From NCBI GenBank assembly GCA_951213105.1, contig OX578140.1:121809485-121873484 (forward strand): 64,000 nucleotides of DNA, given 5' to 3'. The stretch is from Amaurobius ferox (Eukaryota > Arthropoda > Arachnida > Araneae > Amaurobiidae). Under the pieces are notes generated by a model. It saw only the letters and a program-made list of their open reading frames with translations, was not told the DNA's origin and did not search any database. Made by a program: the position numbers and the translations under genes. Shown here piece after piece: positions 22,011-33,565 of this stretch (within the stretch, counting starts at the first letter, position 1; each line of letters begins with the position of its first letter).

Positions 22011-23460
22011 ATTTTATATTTTCTTGCCACCTGTAGCACAATCAGGGTTTTCCACGACGAGGGTTTTAAAAAGCCTTAAACCCAATGGGTCTGCTCCTCG
22101 CCTGAGGCGATTAAATATTAAAGTATGTTTAATGATTGATAATATTTAAAGAGAGGAACTGATAGTATGAAATTTTATAGTACGCATATTTATGTCCCGT
22201 CTGACAAGTTTAAAGATTTCCCAGAGTCTTAAATCTCGTCAGGGATATTGTATGAATTTAGTTTATATGCCGCCAAGTAATTAAGTTAAATAGGTTGATA
22301 TTTTAATGTGAAGTTTACGATAGGGGTATTTGGCTTAAATCTTGGGCAGCTACGTCGTATATAATGCGTATATAAATTTATTTTTACTTTATACATTATC
22401 ATTACAGCCCAACAAGTCCGTCATTTTGTTTTAACTGATAATCTCATCCTCCAACATGTGACACATGCTGCTCAACGTAGACCAGATAATTGATCATACA
22501 CCCATTAGAGAGAGTTGTCGGTTCTCTGGTAAGACTTGGGTGATTGAGAAGAAACGACGGACAGGAGAATGGAAGATATTAGGATCTGGGGGAAATCCGC
22601 TTAAAAGCAAACTGAATAATCTTTAATTTATCTCCTGTAACAGTTAAGGTAACTGCAATTTATGCACAATTACGCGAGATACATTAAGAATGCGGGCAAA
22701 GGGGTTTATTTTGAAAATGGGTAAATGACAAAATGCCATACCTGAAGTTAAGCCATGCTAAATGAAGTTAAGCCAATTCGATAGTAGATAAATCACAAAG
22801 TTATAATGCCCATACAGGGTTTCTAGGTGAGTCCTTATAAGCACCTTGATAACTATATTTTAAGCATATATATATACACGTGCATATATATATATACATA
22901 TATGCATATATATATACATATATATATATACATATATACATATTATATCTATGAATACATTATGAATACATTAATGTATTCTTGGGGGGATTGGCTAGAA
23001 TTCAGAAAATTATCTACAATGAAGACATCCGTATTGATTTTGATCGGACATTTCTACAGCAAGCATATCTACAGCAATACCCCATTCCTTTTATGCTACA
23101 TTATATTAATAATTTATACAGTAACAATAATGCTTATTGTTCAAAGTTAAAATCTATTTTATATCATTTAGCAGATGAAGTTTCGCATACTATGAATAAC
23201 AGGACCGCAGAACGATAACACGAAGTTATATACAGGTCATTATGGTCTAAAGGACTAGTTGCTCATCCAGTGATGGTCTTCATATTACCATTGGACTTTC
23301 CTTTTTAACGGTCTTGTGATAATTGTTATTGTCACTCCGGGGGTTGGCTTCAGCCAGGGCTGGCGTCCAGGAGTGCAATGCCGCGGCATTTATGACAAGC
23401 TTGTTGACAACTGGGGTGTAAGGTCACAACCCCTTACCGCCATTAAGTAAGCTTCTCGCT
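22010..23460. other. Intron with (TA)n tract
   Basis: (TA)-rich microsatellite at 22862-22950. A 78-codon reading frame at 22982-23218 has no recognised domain. A GC-richer patch at 23330-23450 ('GGCTTCAGCCAGGGCTGGC') looks like an unidentified repeat fragment. Confidence 0.4.
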
Positions 23461-23517
23461 AAGCCTTCCTTCTTTTTTCAAAATTTTCATATTTTAAAAT
23501 TCTTTTTATACTTTTTA

Positions 23518-23521
23518 TATT

Positions 23522-23602
<81 letters not shown>
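23518..23602. repeat. (TA)n microsatellite
   Basis: About 80 bp of nearly pure TA with one TTTA interruption. It generates the Ile-Tyr repeat ORF on the minus strand, which is spurious. Confidence 0.95.
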
Positions 23603-23605
<3 letters not shown>

Positions 23606-25820
23606 TGTATATATAAGATTACGTATCTTCTGACTATAATCCATTTTCCTCTTTTAAGTCTTAAAATAAACTACGGACAAAATGTAACGCAAACATCTTT
23701 TATGGTTTAATACAACTTGTCCCAAGCAAGATCGAATATAACTTTCAGTTCTTAAAACATCAAAACTTCTTGCATCTGAAAAGTTGTAACTGACCATATT
23801 GCAGATGCGTGAAGAGTTGCAAACGTAAAAATTTTAAGTAATGAATTAACTAAATATCATATCTCGCAAAACCTCACTCTTTAATGAAAACAATTCTTTT
23901 TTGTTGTGAAAATATATTATCTTATCAGTTTTAATGACATTGTATTCGTGATCTTTAGAACGTTAGTGCACCTCAGTGATTTCTAGAATGCAGTTTCACT
24001 CATGCTTCAGTCTAGTAACATACCATTCTAAGTTTAGACGTTCGCAGACACTACGGCATGCGATGTAGTCATTCTCCTGGTCTAGTCTAAATGTTATTAT
24101 TATTAAAATGCTTCGAGGAAGCATCTAATTCCATGCTTTTTTTATGCACTTCCATTATCATGCTGCATTTCATAAAAATGAGTGAAATAGTATAGTTAAA
24201 CTATTTAGTAAATGTAACCTAAAACCAATGTGGACCATTTTTATTTATTACATCATTGTGAACCATTTTTATTGTGAACCAGTGATATGTAATTGTGAAC
24301 CATTTTTATTGTGAACCACTAATTGTGAACCATTTTTATTTATTACATTAGAATTTTGAGATGTTCAAATATGCTGTTTAGCTAACTTTGTATTTTGTCA
24401 AAAATGACAAGCGTAATAAAATATGATGAACATTTTTAAAATTCTAATGCTTTATATAAATTTTAAAAATGGTGTCATGTGTTTTATATATCATTTTCGT
24501 TCTGTTTGTTAAATGAATACGTCACCACAATGAGTTTGGAAGAGTAATTTTAAATAGATTTATAAAAATGAAAAATATATGAAGTAGGAACAAAGAAAGA
24601 TATATTGTATAATGAATTGAGAACAAAGAAGAATTAACGCACAAACCCATGTTTCATTTCATAAAAAATTTTCTTAAATGCAATTTTAGTCTGAAAAAAG
24701 TAAATTATGAAATAAGATAACACTGCCCATCGTTTCAGAAATGAAAGCATATCAATTTGGTGATAAGAATTTTATTGCAAAGAGGAAGAAATACCAAAAT
24801 ATGTTTGCTGAATCCCTTACTTGGAATAATAGGTATGGTATAATTCATATTTATCAGGCATGAAAAGATAAATGGAATTTGTAGAAAAATGAATTACTTT
24901 TACGTTTCAATCAACTTTGCATAAATTAAGTTGCATTTTTATTGATATTCTAACAAATGTTACTTATACTCACGCGCCAAATTATAAAAAGACTTGTTTT
25001 ATATGTGAAAACGATTTGTTGAACTGCTCAATGGATCAGAAATCAAAATAAAAGCAAACACTATAAATACGTCATTCACTGTTAAATTTGGCATAAATAT
25101 TCTTATAGAAGCAAACCTATGAATATTAGGCGACCATAATTATTTCAAAGACCATATAAGCCCTTGAAACAAATATTCAGTCATTATGAATTCCTAAGAA
25201 GCAATGTGTACTAAACGAAAATACAGCTATTAAAACTGTAGTTGTAATTTATCATTTGATTACACATTGATTCTTCTGACCTAACATCCTTGAAATAATT
25301 ATAGTCACCTAATTTTCAAGACCGCTTCTATCAAGAAAGTAAATAGAATCAACATTAATTACTTTGCTGCCGAAGAGAAAGCCCATTTTCCTTACTAAAA
25401 TTAGATTAACATTCTTCGTTTACTTAATGTTACTGAATACATTATTGTTTTTCGAGCGAAATTACACCATCATTCATGTGTTTGTGTTATTTTAACTACA
25501 AACTTTTACTTTCCTAGGAAGACAATATAAAAATCAATCTTAATTTCATTATATTTCTTACGCAGAGTGTTTCATGATATTTGACCTCGGTTTTCTAGGT
25601 CAGGAAATTATTCTGCCATTTCAAAATTTTGTTAAAATTCAATGAAAAATCCGTTCATGTTAATTTAAAAATTCATTAAATTTTAATAAAATTTATTTAA
25701 AAATATTTATTTAAAATAAAAAATAGAGTGAACATTTTTATAAGGTCTCTTAAAAAATAAGTTAAGTTAGAAAAAGTTACGCTATACAGTTACTAGTCAA
25801 AGGGGGGCTAAATCAAAAAA
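23603..25820. other. Intronic AT-rich DNA
   Basis: Contains four or five near-copies of 'GTGAACCATTTTTATT' between 24228 and 24350. Otherwise nothing recognised. Confidence 0.45.
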
Positions 25821-25998
25821 AGGTGAAATTATCTACAAAGGTTATCCATCAAAGGTGAAATTATCTACAAAGGTTATCCATCAAAGCTGAAATTATCTAC
25901 ACAGGTTATCCATCAAAGGTGAAATTATCTACAAAGGTTATCCATCAAAGGTGAAATTATCTACAAAGGTTATCCATCAAAGGTGAAATTATCTACAA
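25821..25998 (+). repeat. 32-bp tandem array, 5.6 units
   Basis: The unit begins AGGTGAAATTATCTACAAAG and ends GTTATCCATCAA, and repeats head to tail without spacers. One unit differs at two sites. A minisatellite, not a CRISPR. Confidence 0.95.
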
Positions 25999-28900
25999 TA
26001 TTCATCAACATATTTACTATAGAAATAGCGTAAAAATCTATCAAAATCGACTAACACAGGATAATTGGATTTGTGTTATCCCTCGACATTGGCTCATGCT
26101 TTGACTGCATATTGAAACCAGACTTTCATAAAACGTGTCTGTGCAATTTTATTTTCAGCTGACTCCGGATTTGTATGGTAGAAATTTCCGATTTTTTAAT
26201 TAGCAATAATTCACCGAATATTGTAGATAATTGCATCGGGATTTTTCTTCAGACTCGTTCCTTTGCAGCACAACTTTTTCTAATTGAATTACTTTTTTTT
26301 TTTTGGCTCAAGAGACTGTATAAAAATTTTGACCTGCCTTGTTCCTATTTTCATGAACATACAACAAAAAAAATTGTATGGAAGAATTTTGCATTTGATT
26401 TTAACAAACTTTCAAATTGGAAGAACGTGTCTAGAACCAATTACTGAAACTCAAAAAGATATCTCAACTTCGATAATGTATGAGATGTCAACAATAATAC
26501 ACATAGCCGAATTTAATAATGGATAAAAAAACGGAAGTTTCTGAAAAAAAATTTTTCATTTATGCAACGTGTTCACCAGATAAAAACGTTGTGAGAAACA
26601 TTGTCTTACGTATTCCAACATAAGAAATACTAATGGTTTTGAAAGAAAATGGAACATAAATCCAGCTTATTAATATGTAATTTGAATACAAGAAGTTAAA
26701 AATATTTTATATATACTTCATCTTACTTCAAAAGTGGTAGATGTGTGCTATATGGAATTTAATAATATAACAATTCAAGAGAAGTAAACAAAAAAAAAAT
26801 ACATTCTTCCATTGTAACGTACGATTGTGGTATAAACGATAAAACTATTTTCATTATGAATGTTTAACTATAAAGAGAAATGCAACTTTTAATGCAAAGT
26901 GTGAATAATTTTTGTGCTTAGTAAAGGTGCAGAGCTAGCAAAAGTCGAAGGGTGTAGGAGAATAGAATTTGATTTGCAAAGTCAGGTTTGACTTTGCTAA
27001 ATGTTGCAGTGTCAAACGTGTCTCAGGCAACTTACCCATGTTGGCTCTTGATGTAGAGGAAGAGCAACTTTTCCCAATATCTTTAACTATGAAAAGGGAA
27101 AGTGTTAATTTGAATACACAGAAATTTCATACTTCATATGCAGTTCTTTTATGAAAATCATGCTTACAAAGTGAAATGAAGTCATAGTCAAAATACTATG
27201 CTTTTCTCATTACGATAAAAATATGGAAACACGCTTCAAACTTCTTTCATTTGATGTTTTGAATGTATGTTATTAGTAAGAGAGCTTTATATATTCTAAA
27301 AACAAAACTGTGTCAAAGTTGATAGTTGAAAAATATCATTCTTGGTTTTCTTGAAGTAAATCTGTAGTGCTGCCATCTATGATCAATAAATAGAACGTAA
27401 CGCAAAAAATTTTAAACGAGAAGTAAAAGCAGTAAACGACTATTGCATTGCACTATTACCTATAATAAGGTGATAAAAAACAGACTATATCACTACTTAC
27501 ATATTTTACACCATATTTTGGGGCTTATGATCCGTTTTTTAAGCAAGAACTAAGTGATGCAAAGAATCGACAGATCCGTAGTTGTCAAAAAACAAACTTT
27601 CTAGTCTGTAGTGCTGCCATCTATGATTAGAAGTGCAAACAAAATGTAACAGAAATAAGAAATTATTGCGAATATTAGGGGAAAAAAATAAACTAAAAAG
27701 TTGTTAATTTGATTATCCATTCGCCACACTTCAACTTGTGGCATAGATATTTATCTTTTCAGGATGAGAAAATGTTCATGATGAGGAAAAAGGATAATTT
27801 AAAATGTAATAAAAATCATGATGTGTGGTAGTGCTGCCATCTATAATCTAAAAATTATACAAATAATACCACACGGCACCGACTGCTCCAAGCAATCGGA
27901 ATAAGTCTACACTTGTACATGACTCTACCATTCTTAGACGGCAAGTACACTATGTAAATTTTCAACATCAAGCTAAGTTTTTGCCTCGGTTTTATTTCAT
28001 GATCATATTATAATTTGTCATTTTATTCTTGCAAAGAAAGCTGCAATTTTAGTGTGCTCCAATATTGACATTATTAACTGCAATTGCATTATTATCCAAA
28101 AGTGTTTAATAAGGTCAACATTAAATATAAAGTTAATAATGTTGAACCCTGATTCGTCATCTATGTAATAACTTTCAGCTTATAAATCTATTATCCCATT
28201 AGTATGACAATTTTTATTTTATACATCAATCATCCACTTGATATGATAATTTAAGTCATGTTTCAGATGTCAGAGAATGTTAACTCTTCCAACAGACATA
28301 AATGAAAAATATTTTCTATTTACTCTTTTGAATTACTCATCAGAATGACTAGGCGGGTAAAAACTGGTATCTACAACTAATGCTACCAAAGGAAAACCCG
28401 CTACAACAATGTAGGGAGTGGCTCTGAGAGGAGGAAGAGAAAGGGAATAATGGGTCCTTCGCTTGGTCACTTATTTGTTTGTATTAGAAGTAGACAATTT
28501 TTGTCCAACCTATATTAGCTTTCTGAACTGTAAATGATACCTTTACTCTACTTTTATGCTGGAAGATAAGTTATCATAAGACAGTTATTACGCGTGTGAT
28601 GTTCAGTGTTACGAAAAAAAACTCTCTTTTATAGTTGAGGATAAAAGTTTTGGTGTTATTGAAACCGGCTCTTTCCATTAGTTTAAATGAAAATAGTGAA
28701 ATGTTACCCAAATGAACTTCTAAGTGTAATACCGCTAGTTATGTGCCCAACATATTCACTCAGCTCATATTCACTTTTGTCAGCGGTGCTGCCAATGTAT
28801 GATCAAAAATAGAAACAAGAAAGTAAACTGGAAACGAATCTCCCAAAATTTTAGAAATCACTTTCTCAATCATTGGAACTCGCTCTAGCAGCAGGTTCTA

Positions 28901-29040
28901 TGACTGTACCTAAAAGCTTATTTATGTTTGTTTAACTTCGAGTTTATTTTAAAACTCAAAACCATTTGAAAGATATACTGTTTTTCAAAATAATGCATAA
29001 AGATAGCATTAAAACGTTAAATATTTCTTTGTATATTCTA
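25999..29040. other. Intron with recurrent 'TGCTGCCATCT' motif
   Basis: Short ORFs at 26175-26526 and 26969-27154 lack any signature. The word 'GTAGTGCTGCCATCTAT' recurs at about 27365, 27609 and 27829, with a weaker form at 28787. No other feature recognised. Confidence 0.5.
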
Positions 29041-29044
29041 TGTG

Positions 29045-29475
29045 ACGCTTGATGAATCACTCGATTACAGGATTAGGATTAAGCAACTAGCCACGACAAC
29101 CTGTTGGTTTATGCCGATCAACTGGCCAGCAACAATCTCTCATCCAGCAAGGTCACAACCAGGGCAACGTACTCGGCAGAATAATTCACCGGACAAGGTC
29201 CGAAGAATTATCTGCCAAGTCCGACCCCAGTCGCCGGCCAGATATAGGATCAGGTCATGAATAGACACAGTCCATGCGATCACAGCAACCTGGAAGAGTC
29301 CGAGGCCTAACTGCATCAGCGGTACGACGGCAGGTTCCTCGACAGCCGGTTCCCCGGATTTATTTACCCCCCCCCCCCCCAGGGTCGGAGGATCAGAGCT
29401 ACAGAGCTAGGATCCGTACACCACTCAAAGAGTGGGCCTCCCCGGGAGGAGAAGCATCACTTGATTACAAAGATT
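29045..29475. mobile_element. GC-rich insertion with imperfect TSD (candidate)
   Basis: A block conspicuously richer in G+C than its surroundings. It is flanked by ATCACTCGATTACA (about 29056) and ATCACTTGATTACA (about 29456), a 14-bp direct repeat with one mismatch. It contains a C14 run (about 29369-29382) and 'GGGCCTCCCCGGGAGGAG'. No transposase, tRNA boxes or domain. Element class unknown. Confidence 0.45.
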
Positions 29476-30282
29476 TTGTTGAAATTTAAGTTGGGTTCTT
29501 CAGCCATAAGTTCTCAAAAAGTGATGAATCAAACTGGAGCTCTGGTAAAATGTGGTAGAACAGAAATTATAAATTGCATGTCTGAGTCAAAGACGCTCAA
29601 TTGCTATAAGTTTCAATTGCTATATACTTCCACGCTCAATGGCTATATGCTTTCAACAGTTATGAAGAGTTGCAATGTGAAACTATGGTTTGTAGAAAAT
29701 CTATCCTTCTTTTCGCATTCATCTTGTTTTACATTCGCAATACAAGACGTGCAACAGGGCATCTTCTTCAGCTGTTGAGACACCAAAAGCTTTTCACTAA
29801 GTGAAATACATTCTGTGCAAATGATAAGGAAATATTCAGCATTGTATTTGAAAACAAATACAATAACAATGCAGCATATAGATGTTTCGAGGATAAGCTA
29901 GACCCAATTCGTAAGGTGCTAGAAAACCAATAAACATGATGCCAAAAATACGAAATAAGAATAAACTCTGTGTCATTTTCACTAATTTTTAATCTTGTAG
30001 GGACATTTTTGTGTTCTGACGCACTCAAATCTTATGTGTTAGTTCTATGTTTACGACTGACTGAGTTGTTCTTCATACTGCTTTCTGATTAGCTTCCTGA
30101 GGTGGAAGACTTGGGTATATAACCCCACCCCCCATTTCGTCTGTTTGACATTGAGTTCCTTAGTTGTTTAGTATTGTTAAAGGGGGTCCAGTGAATCCTT
30201 GAAGCAGCAGTATGCTGCATTATTGTTTTATTTATGTTTAAATACGTTGCTCAAGTTTTCCATGTCAAATACTTTTTCTTAC
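29476..30282. other. Intron downstream of exon C
   Basis: No further channel exon was recognised on the minus strand here. The 105- and 86-codon reading frames have no ERG or other signature. Confidence 0.5.
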
Positions 30283-30491
30283 CTGTGCGACTTTTTCCGT
30301 GACGTGGTGCTTGCTGTGTGCCTGCATGTCTCTGAGGAACTTGGAGGTGGTGGAAGACTGGCTGTTATCTTTGCCCCCCACCCGAGTCTCCGGAGCCTCG
30401 TTGCTGATCGAGGGTGACTTGTGCCGGAACCGGGGCAGGTCTGAGTCCGAAGAGGCATTAGGCAACGACTTTACCAGGTTGTTCGCTGTAG
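30283..30491 (-). CDS. sei: ERG/seizure K+ channel, pre-S1 exon
   Basis: Exon of a KCNH2-type (ERG, Drosophila seizure) voltage-gated potassium channel, a plasma-membrane delayed-rectifier subunit. Minus-strand translation gives 69 codons after a split first codon. Near the start is 'SSDSDLPRFR', matching the 'SDSDLxRYR' of the ERG N-terminal linker. At the end is 'HHVTEKVAQ', the conserved stretch immediately before the 'VLSLG...' that leads into S1. The acceptor is TTTCAG before 30491 (two bases of a codon on the exon). The donor is CACAG|GTAAGA after 30283, phase 0. The phase-1 acceptor fits the phase-1 donor of the exon at 46157-46363. The middle is rich in Ser, Gly and Asn and probably disordered. 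The following exon (S1 onward) was not found down to position 1, so that intron exceeds 30 kb or the exon was missed. Confidence 0.88.
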
Positions 30492-31600
30492 CTGAAATAT
30501 AAGTATATATATAAATATATATATAATTGAAGAATTTTTATTTCACTTATATTACATATACCTGCGATAGATCATTAATAGAGAATGTTCTATATAACGT
30601 AAGTGAAAGGAAGATGGATTGAAATGTAAATGTGATATCAAAAATACTATACGACAAGCCATTGAATATTTAAGAAAAAAACATGATAAGAAAACATTAT
30701 AAATAAAACAGGTACTAAATTAGTATAAAATACCCCCTTTTTCCTTGTTCCATATAAAAGTTAAGGAATGGAATAAGAATTACATGTGGTAAAGCGGGGT
30801 GAATAAATTTTTGTACAACACATTAAGATGAAATTATTGATATAAATCATATATGTAATGCAGGTGCTTAAGGTACTAACCCCCTTGTTCCCTGCATAAA
30901 CATACATGGTGTAAATGCAAGAAGTGTATTTAAAGATGAAAAGTCGCAAAACAGAAACATTGTTTTGCACGATGAGCTAGGCCTTTTCTAGCTCCTCAAA
31001 TTTTTTTTTGAAATTGAATACATTGAATAAATTGATTACAGTGAAAAGTATTTCTGAAACCATGTACGTTATCAAAGACCATGCATGTTTCGTTAATGCG
31101 GAATCTACGTTTCTGTGTGCATCACTGTAAATTGTATTACAGAAATAATATCAGCTTTTGATATAGGTCTTAGAAATGCAGTATCAGAGTCTGCATGACC
31201 TGCAGTGCGGGAATCCGATATCTTGGTGGCCCATATAAAATTAAATTTGATATTTTATAAGTATCATGGAAAAGTAGATGAGTCCCAAAAAGTAAATTTT
31301 GTGCTTTGTGCTGGAGCAAGGCTGAATTAAACCTTTCAAGGATCCTTAGGTAAAAGTATAATTTAGTGCCCCCCATAAAATTCCTATGAGAAAAAAATTA
31401 TATTGAGTGCTAAAGATAGGCTTCCAGCTTTACGCTGACCCCCAGCATTTGTCTACTTTGCCTATGGTCTAAAAGGTCCTGTAGTAGAGGTTGAACCTTT
31501 ATTTTTTACGATTTTTGTGGGGATGTGAGCCTTTAAGAAATATCTAATGCTGCCATCTAATGCCTGAATGTTTACCTCCCAAGAGAAATGTTCCAGTATG
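30492..31600. other. Intron, nothing recognised
   Basis: Part of the 15.7-kb intron between exons C and B. A short (TA)n lies at 30503-30525. 'TGCTGCCATCTAA' at 31548 is another copy of the motif seen at 27-29 kb. Confidence 0.5.
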
Positions 31601-31605
31601 TTGTG

Positions 31606-31664
31606 TTGAAGACCCAGACCACTCAACTGACCCTAGGGTTTGTAGTAGCTGTTTGAGTGGCTGG
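31606..31664 (-). mobile_element. 59-bp hairpin-tail retroposon
   Basis: Flanked by CCAGTATGTTGTG (31593-31605) and CCAGTAGGTGGTG (31665-31677), a 13-bp duplication with two mismatches. On the minus strand the insert is 'GCCACTCAAACAGC' ... 'GTTGAGTGGTCTGGGTC' then TTCAA. CCACTCAA pairs perfectly with TTGAGTGG. No tRNA head or body. Confidence 0.7.
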
Positions 31665-32003
31665 CCAGTAGGTGGTGTGAATTTCTAGTTAAAATTTTAA
31701 TAAAAATATAACACAATAAATTAAAAAAATAATTTGATACTATTGTATCTATGTATTTTGTATCATATTTTTCTTACCGTGTTAGGTGTATTTGTATCCT
31801 CTAAATAAGAAAAATAGACCTATTATCAATTTGTCCGTCGTCCGCATGTAACAATACGAAGACCACCTGGTTGATTTTTACAGAAACTTAATATATAAAG
31901 ACACACAAACAAAATTGTTAAACTGAGTTAAAAAATTAAAATATAAAAACAAATTTATATTTTTGTTACATTGTTTTTTAATTTTTCACTCATAAGGGTG
32001 ATG

Positions 32004-32077
32004 ATTCCCGGCCGTCCAAACGGTTACCTTACGCCTTTCTGGTAGGTCGGATGGTCTGGGTCTCAACAATAACAACA
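32004..32077 (+). mobile_element. 74-bp hairpin-tail retroposon
   Basis: Flanked by a perfect 16-bp duplication ACTCATAAGGGTGATG (31988-32003, 32078-32093). The insert is the SINE tail: 'CCCGGCCGTCCAAACGG' ... 'GGTCGGATGGTCTGGGTC', ending in AACAATAACAACA. CCGTCC pairs with GGATGG through one G-U. Confidence 0.88.
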
Positions 32078-32269
32078 ACTCATAAGGGTGATGCTAGTTT
32101 GCAAATGTAACAAATTTATTAGAATTTGCAAATATAAATTTTTAAGATCATAATATCTTTAAGTATCGGCTCTTAGGTCAAAAATAAGTACGATGCAACT
32201 CGCAACTTCTAGTTCTAAAAATAATCTATTTTCTATTTTCCAAATAGCCCTAATATTCGGAATTTCTCG

Positions 32270-32309
<40 letters not shown>

Positions 32310-32310
<1 letters not shown>

Positions 32311-32500
32311 AATGGCCAGGCACTTGACTTTCATCATTCGCCTATAGATCGGCAAGAAACGTGAACCATTTAGCCGTCCTGGGACGTTGCCCCAGATGCA
32401 CCAGAGGGGGCGGAACACACAGCGCTGGACTCGAACCCACAACTCGGCGGCGGAACGATCGCTTGAAAACGCTCGCCTTGACCGTTCGACCACCGCCGAC
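32310..32500 (-). repeat. tRNA-Ser/Leu-like SINE head and body
   Basis: The minus strand reads 'GGTGGTCGAACGGTCAAGGCG' (box A type, as in class II tRNAs) and 'GTGGGTTCGAGTCC' (box B) about 60 bp downstream, then a body ending '...GGCCATTTGATATAT' in a (TA)n. It is probably a tRNA-derived SINE. Its head is duplicated as an inverse copy at 32501-32520. Confidence 0.65.
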
Positions 32501-32520
32501 GCGGTGGTCGAACGGTCAAG
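32477..32520. repeat. Perfect 20-bp palindrome of a tRNA head
   Basis: CTTGACCGTTCGACCACCGC at 32477-32496, loop CGAC, then its exact inverse at 32501-32520. The arms are the box A region of the adjoining tRNA-like repeat. Confidence 0.95.
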
Positions 32521-32939
32521 TCGAACGATATATATAGGTCACGGTCGAACGTTATATATATATATATATATATATCACTAAATTCTACCCCACGCTATTA
32601 ATATACACGTAGAATGCAAGTTCTTAACCACTACGTAAACTGCATCCCCATCACATTTTTTTTAAGTATGTAAAACGCTAGGATAACATGTGTCCCATGC
32701 CGTCATCAGATTTCCCCGTCGAGATAAATGCAATGTATGAGAAGCCACAGCACACTGCACTAAGATCTCTTACTAGATGGACGCCGACGGAGAGTTCGGC
32801 GAATGTAAAAAATCGCGTTCTAAGGTTGTCAGCATAATAAAGTAGTTTTCGTAACTAAAGAGCCTCTTCTCGGATTGATTTCTGTGATCATGACATGTGT
32901 ATACACACACAAGCATATATATATATATATATATATATA

Positions 32940-33551
32940 TGTAATGTAACGAACGTACCCTCTGAAGTCGTGAATGTACACGCAGGATACAAGAACAACT
33001 GCAAGTTTCCGGATAAGTTGCGTTTATTCACAGAACATAGTATATATATAAACAGGAACAATAGTATACAATCGAACAGCACTTACATGCTCCACTATTT
33101 TCACAGAATAACCGATATTATACTCAAAATACTGAGGAAAATAATTTCCCAAAACAACCGCTACTATTCTCAGAACGTTGACAAAAGTTACAGTTCATTG
33201 TATCTCGTATAATGTCAACTTGTCATCTGAACTCTCCGACTCATTGATGGCTCCTATTTATAGTCTTTCCATAGAAATTCCTATATCTTAAAGAATAATC
33301 GTTCTATCGAGATGCTTTTGATAGATTCGGGAAGTCGCCAAATGCTCCCAAATTGGCGATAAATCGCCGAATCGGGTAACCCTTCTTCGAATTTCAAAAT
33401 CCTGGCAGCCATAGAATGACGTCATGGGAAAGAATGCTCGTACCGCTGTATTTTGGAGAAAGCTCCCCAATGGAGCCAGTTTGTCTGCGATAAAGATGAA
33501 AGACAGGACGGGAGACGCCAGTCAGAGAATAATACACGTTCGCAATATACA
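32940..33551 (-). mobile_element. Solo LTR 2
   Basis: Bounded by TGTAATGTAACGAACG and CGTTCGCAATATACA inside (TA)n, with TATA on both sides. The minus-strand half matches LTR 3 over 'CACGCAGGATACAAGAAC' and 'AATTGGCGATAAATCGCC'. No internal coding region is attached. Confidence 0.75.
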
Positions 33552-33565
33552 TATATATATATATA

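Noticed and set aside
22982..23218. 78-codon reading frame as a gene
   Set aside because: No recognised domain, no splice or promoter context, and it follows a (TA)n tract. Length is plausible by chance or as an old repeat remnant.
25821..25998. Regular 32-bp direct repeats as a CRISPR array
   Set aside because: Units are contiguous with no unique spacers and the context is eukaryotic intron, so it is a minisatellite.
26175..26526. Two overlapping 80-90 codon frames as exons
   Set aside because: Low-complexity, no homology recognised, no convincing splice sites.
1..30282. Search for the S1-S6 and pore exons of the channel
   Set aside because: No minus-strand translation with S1, voltage-sensor (Arg/Lys every third residue) or GFG-type pore signature was recognised. 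A short exon could still have been missed.
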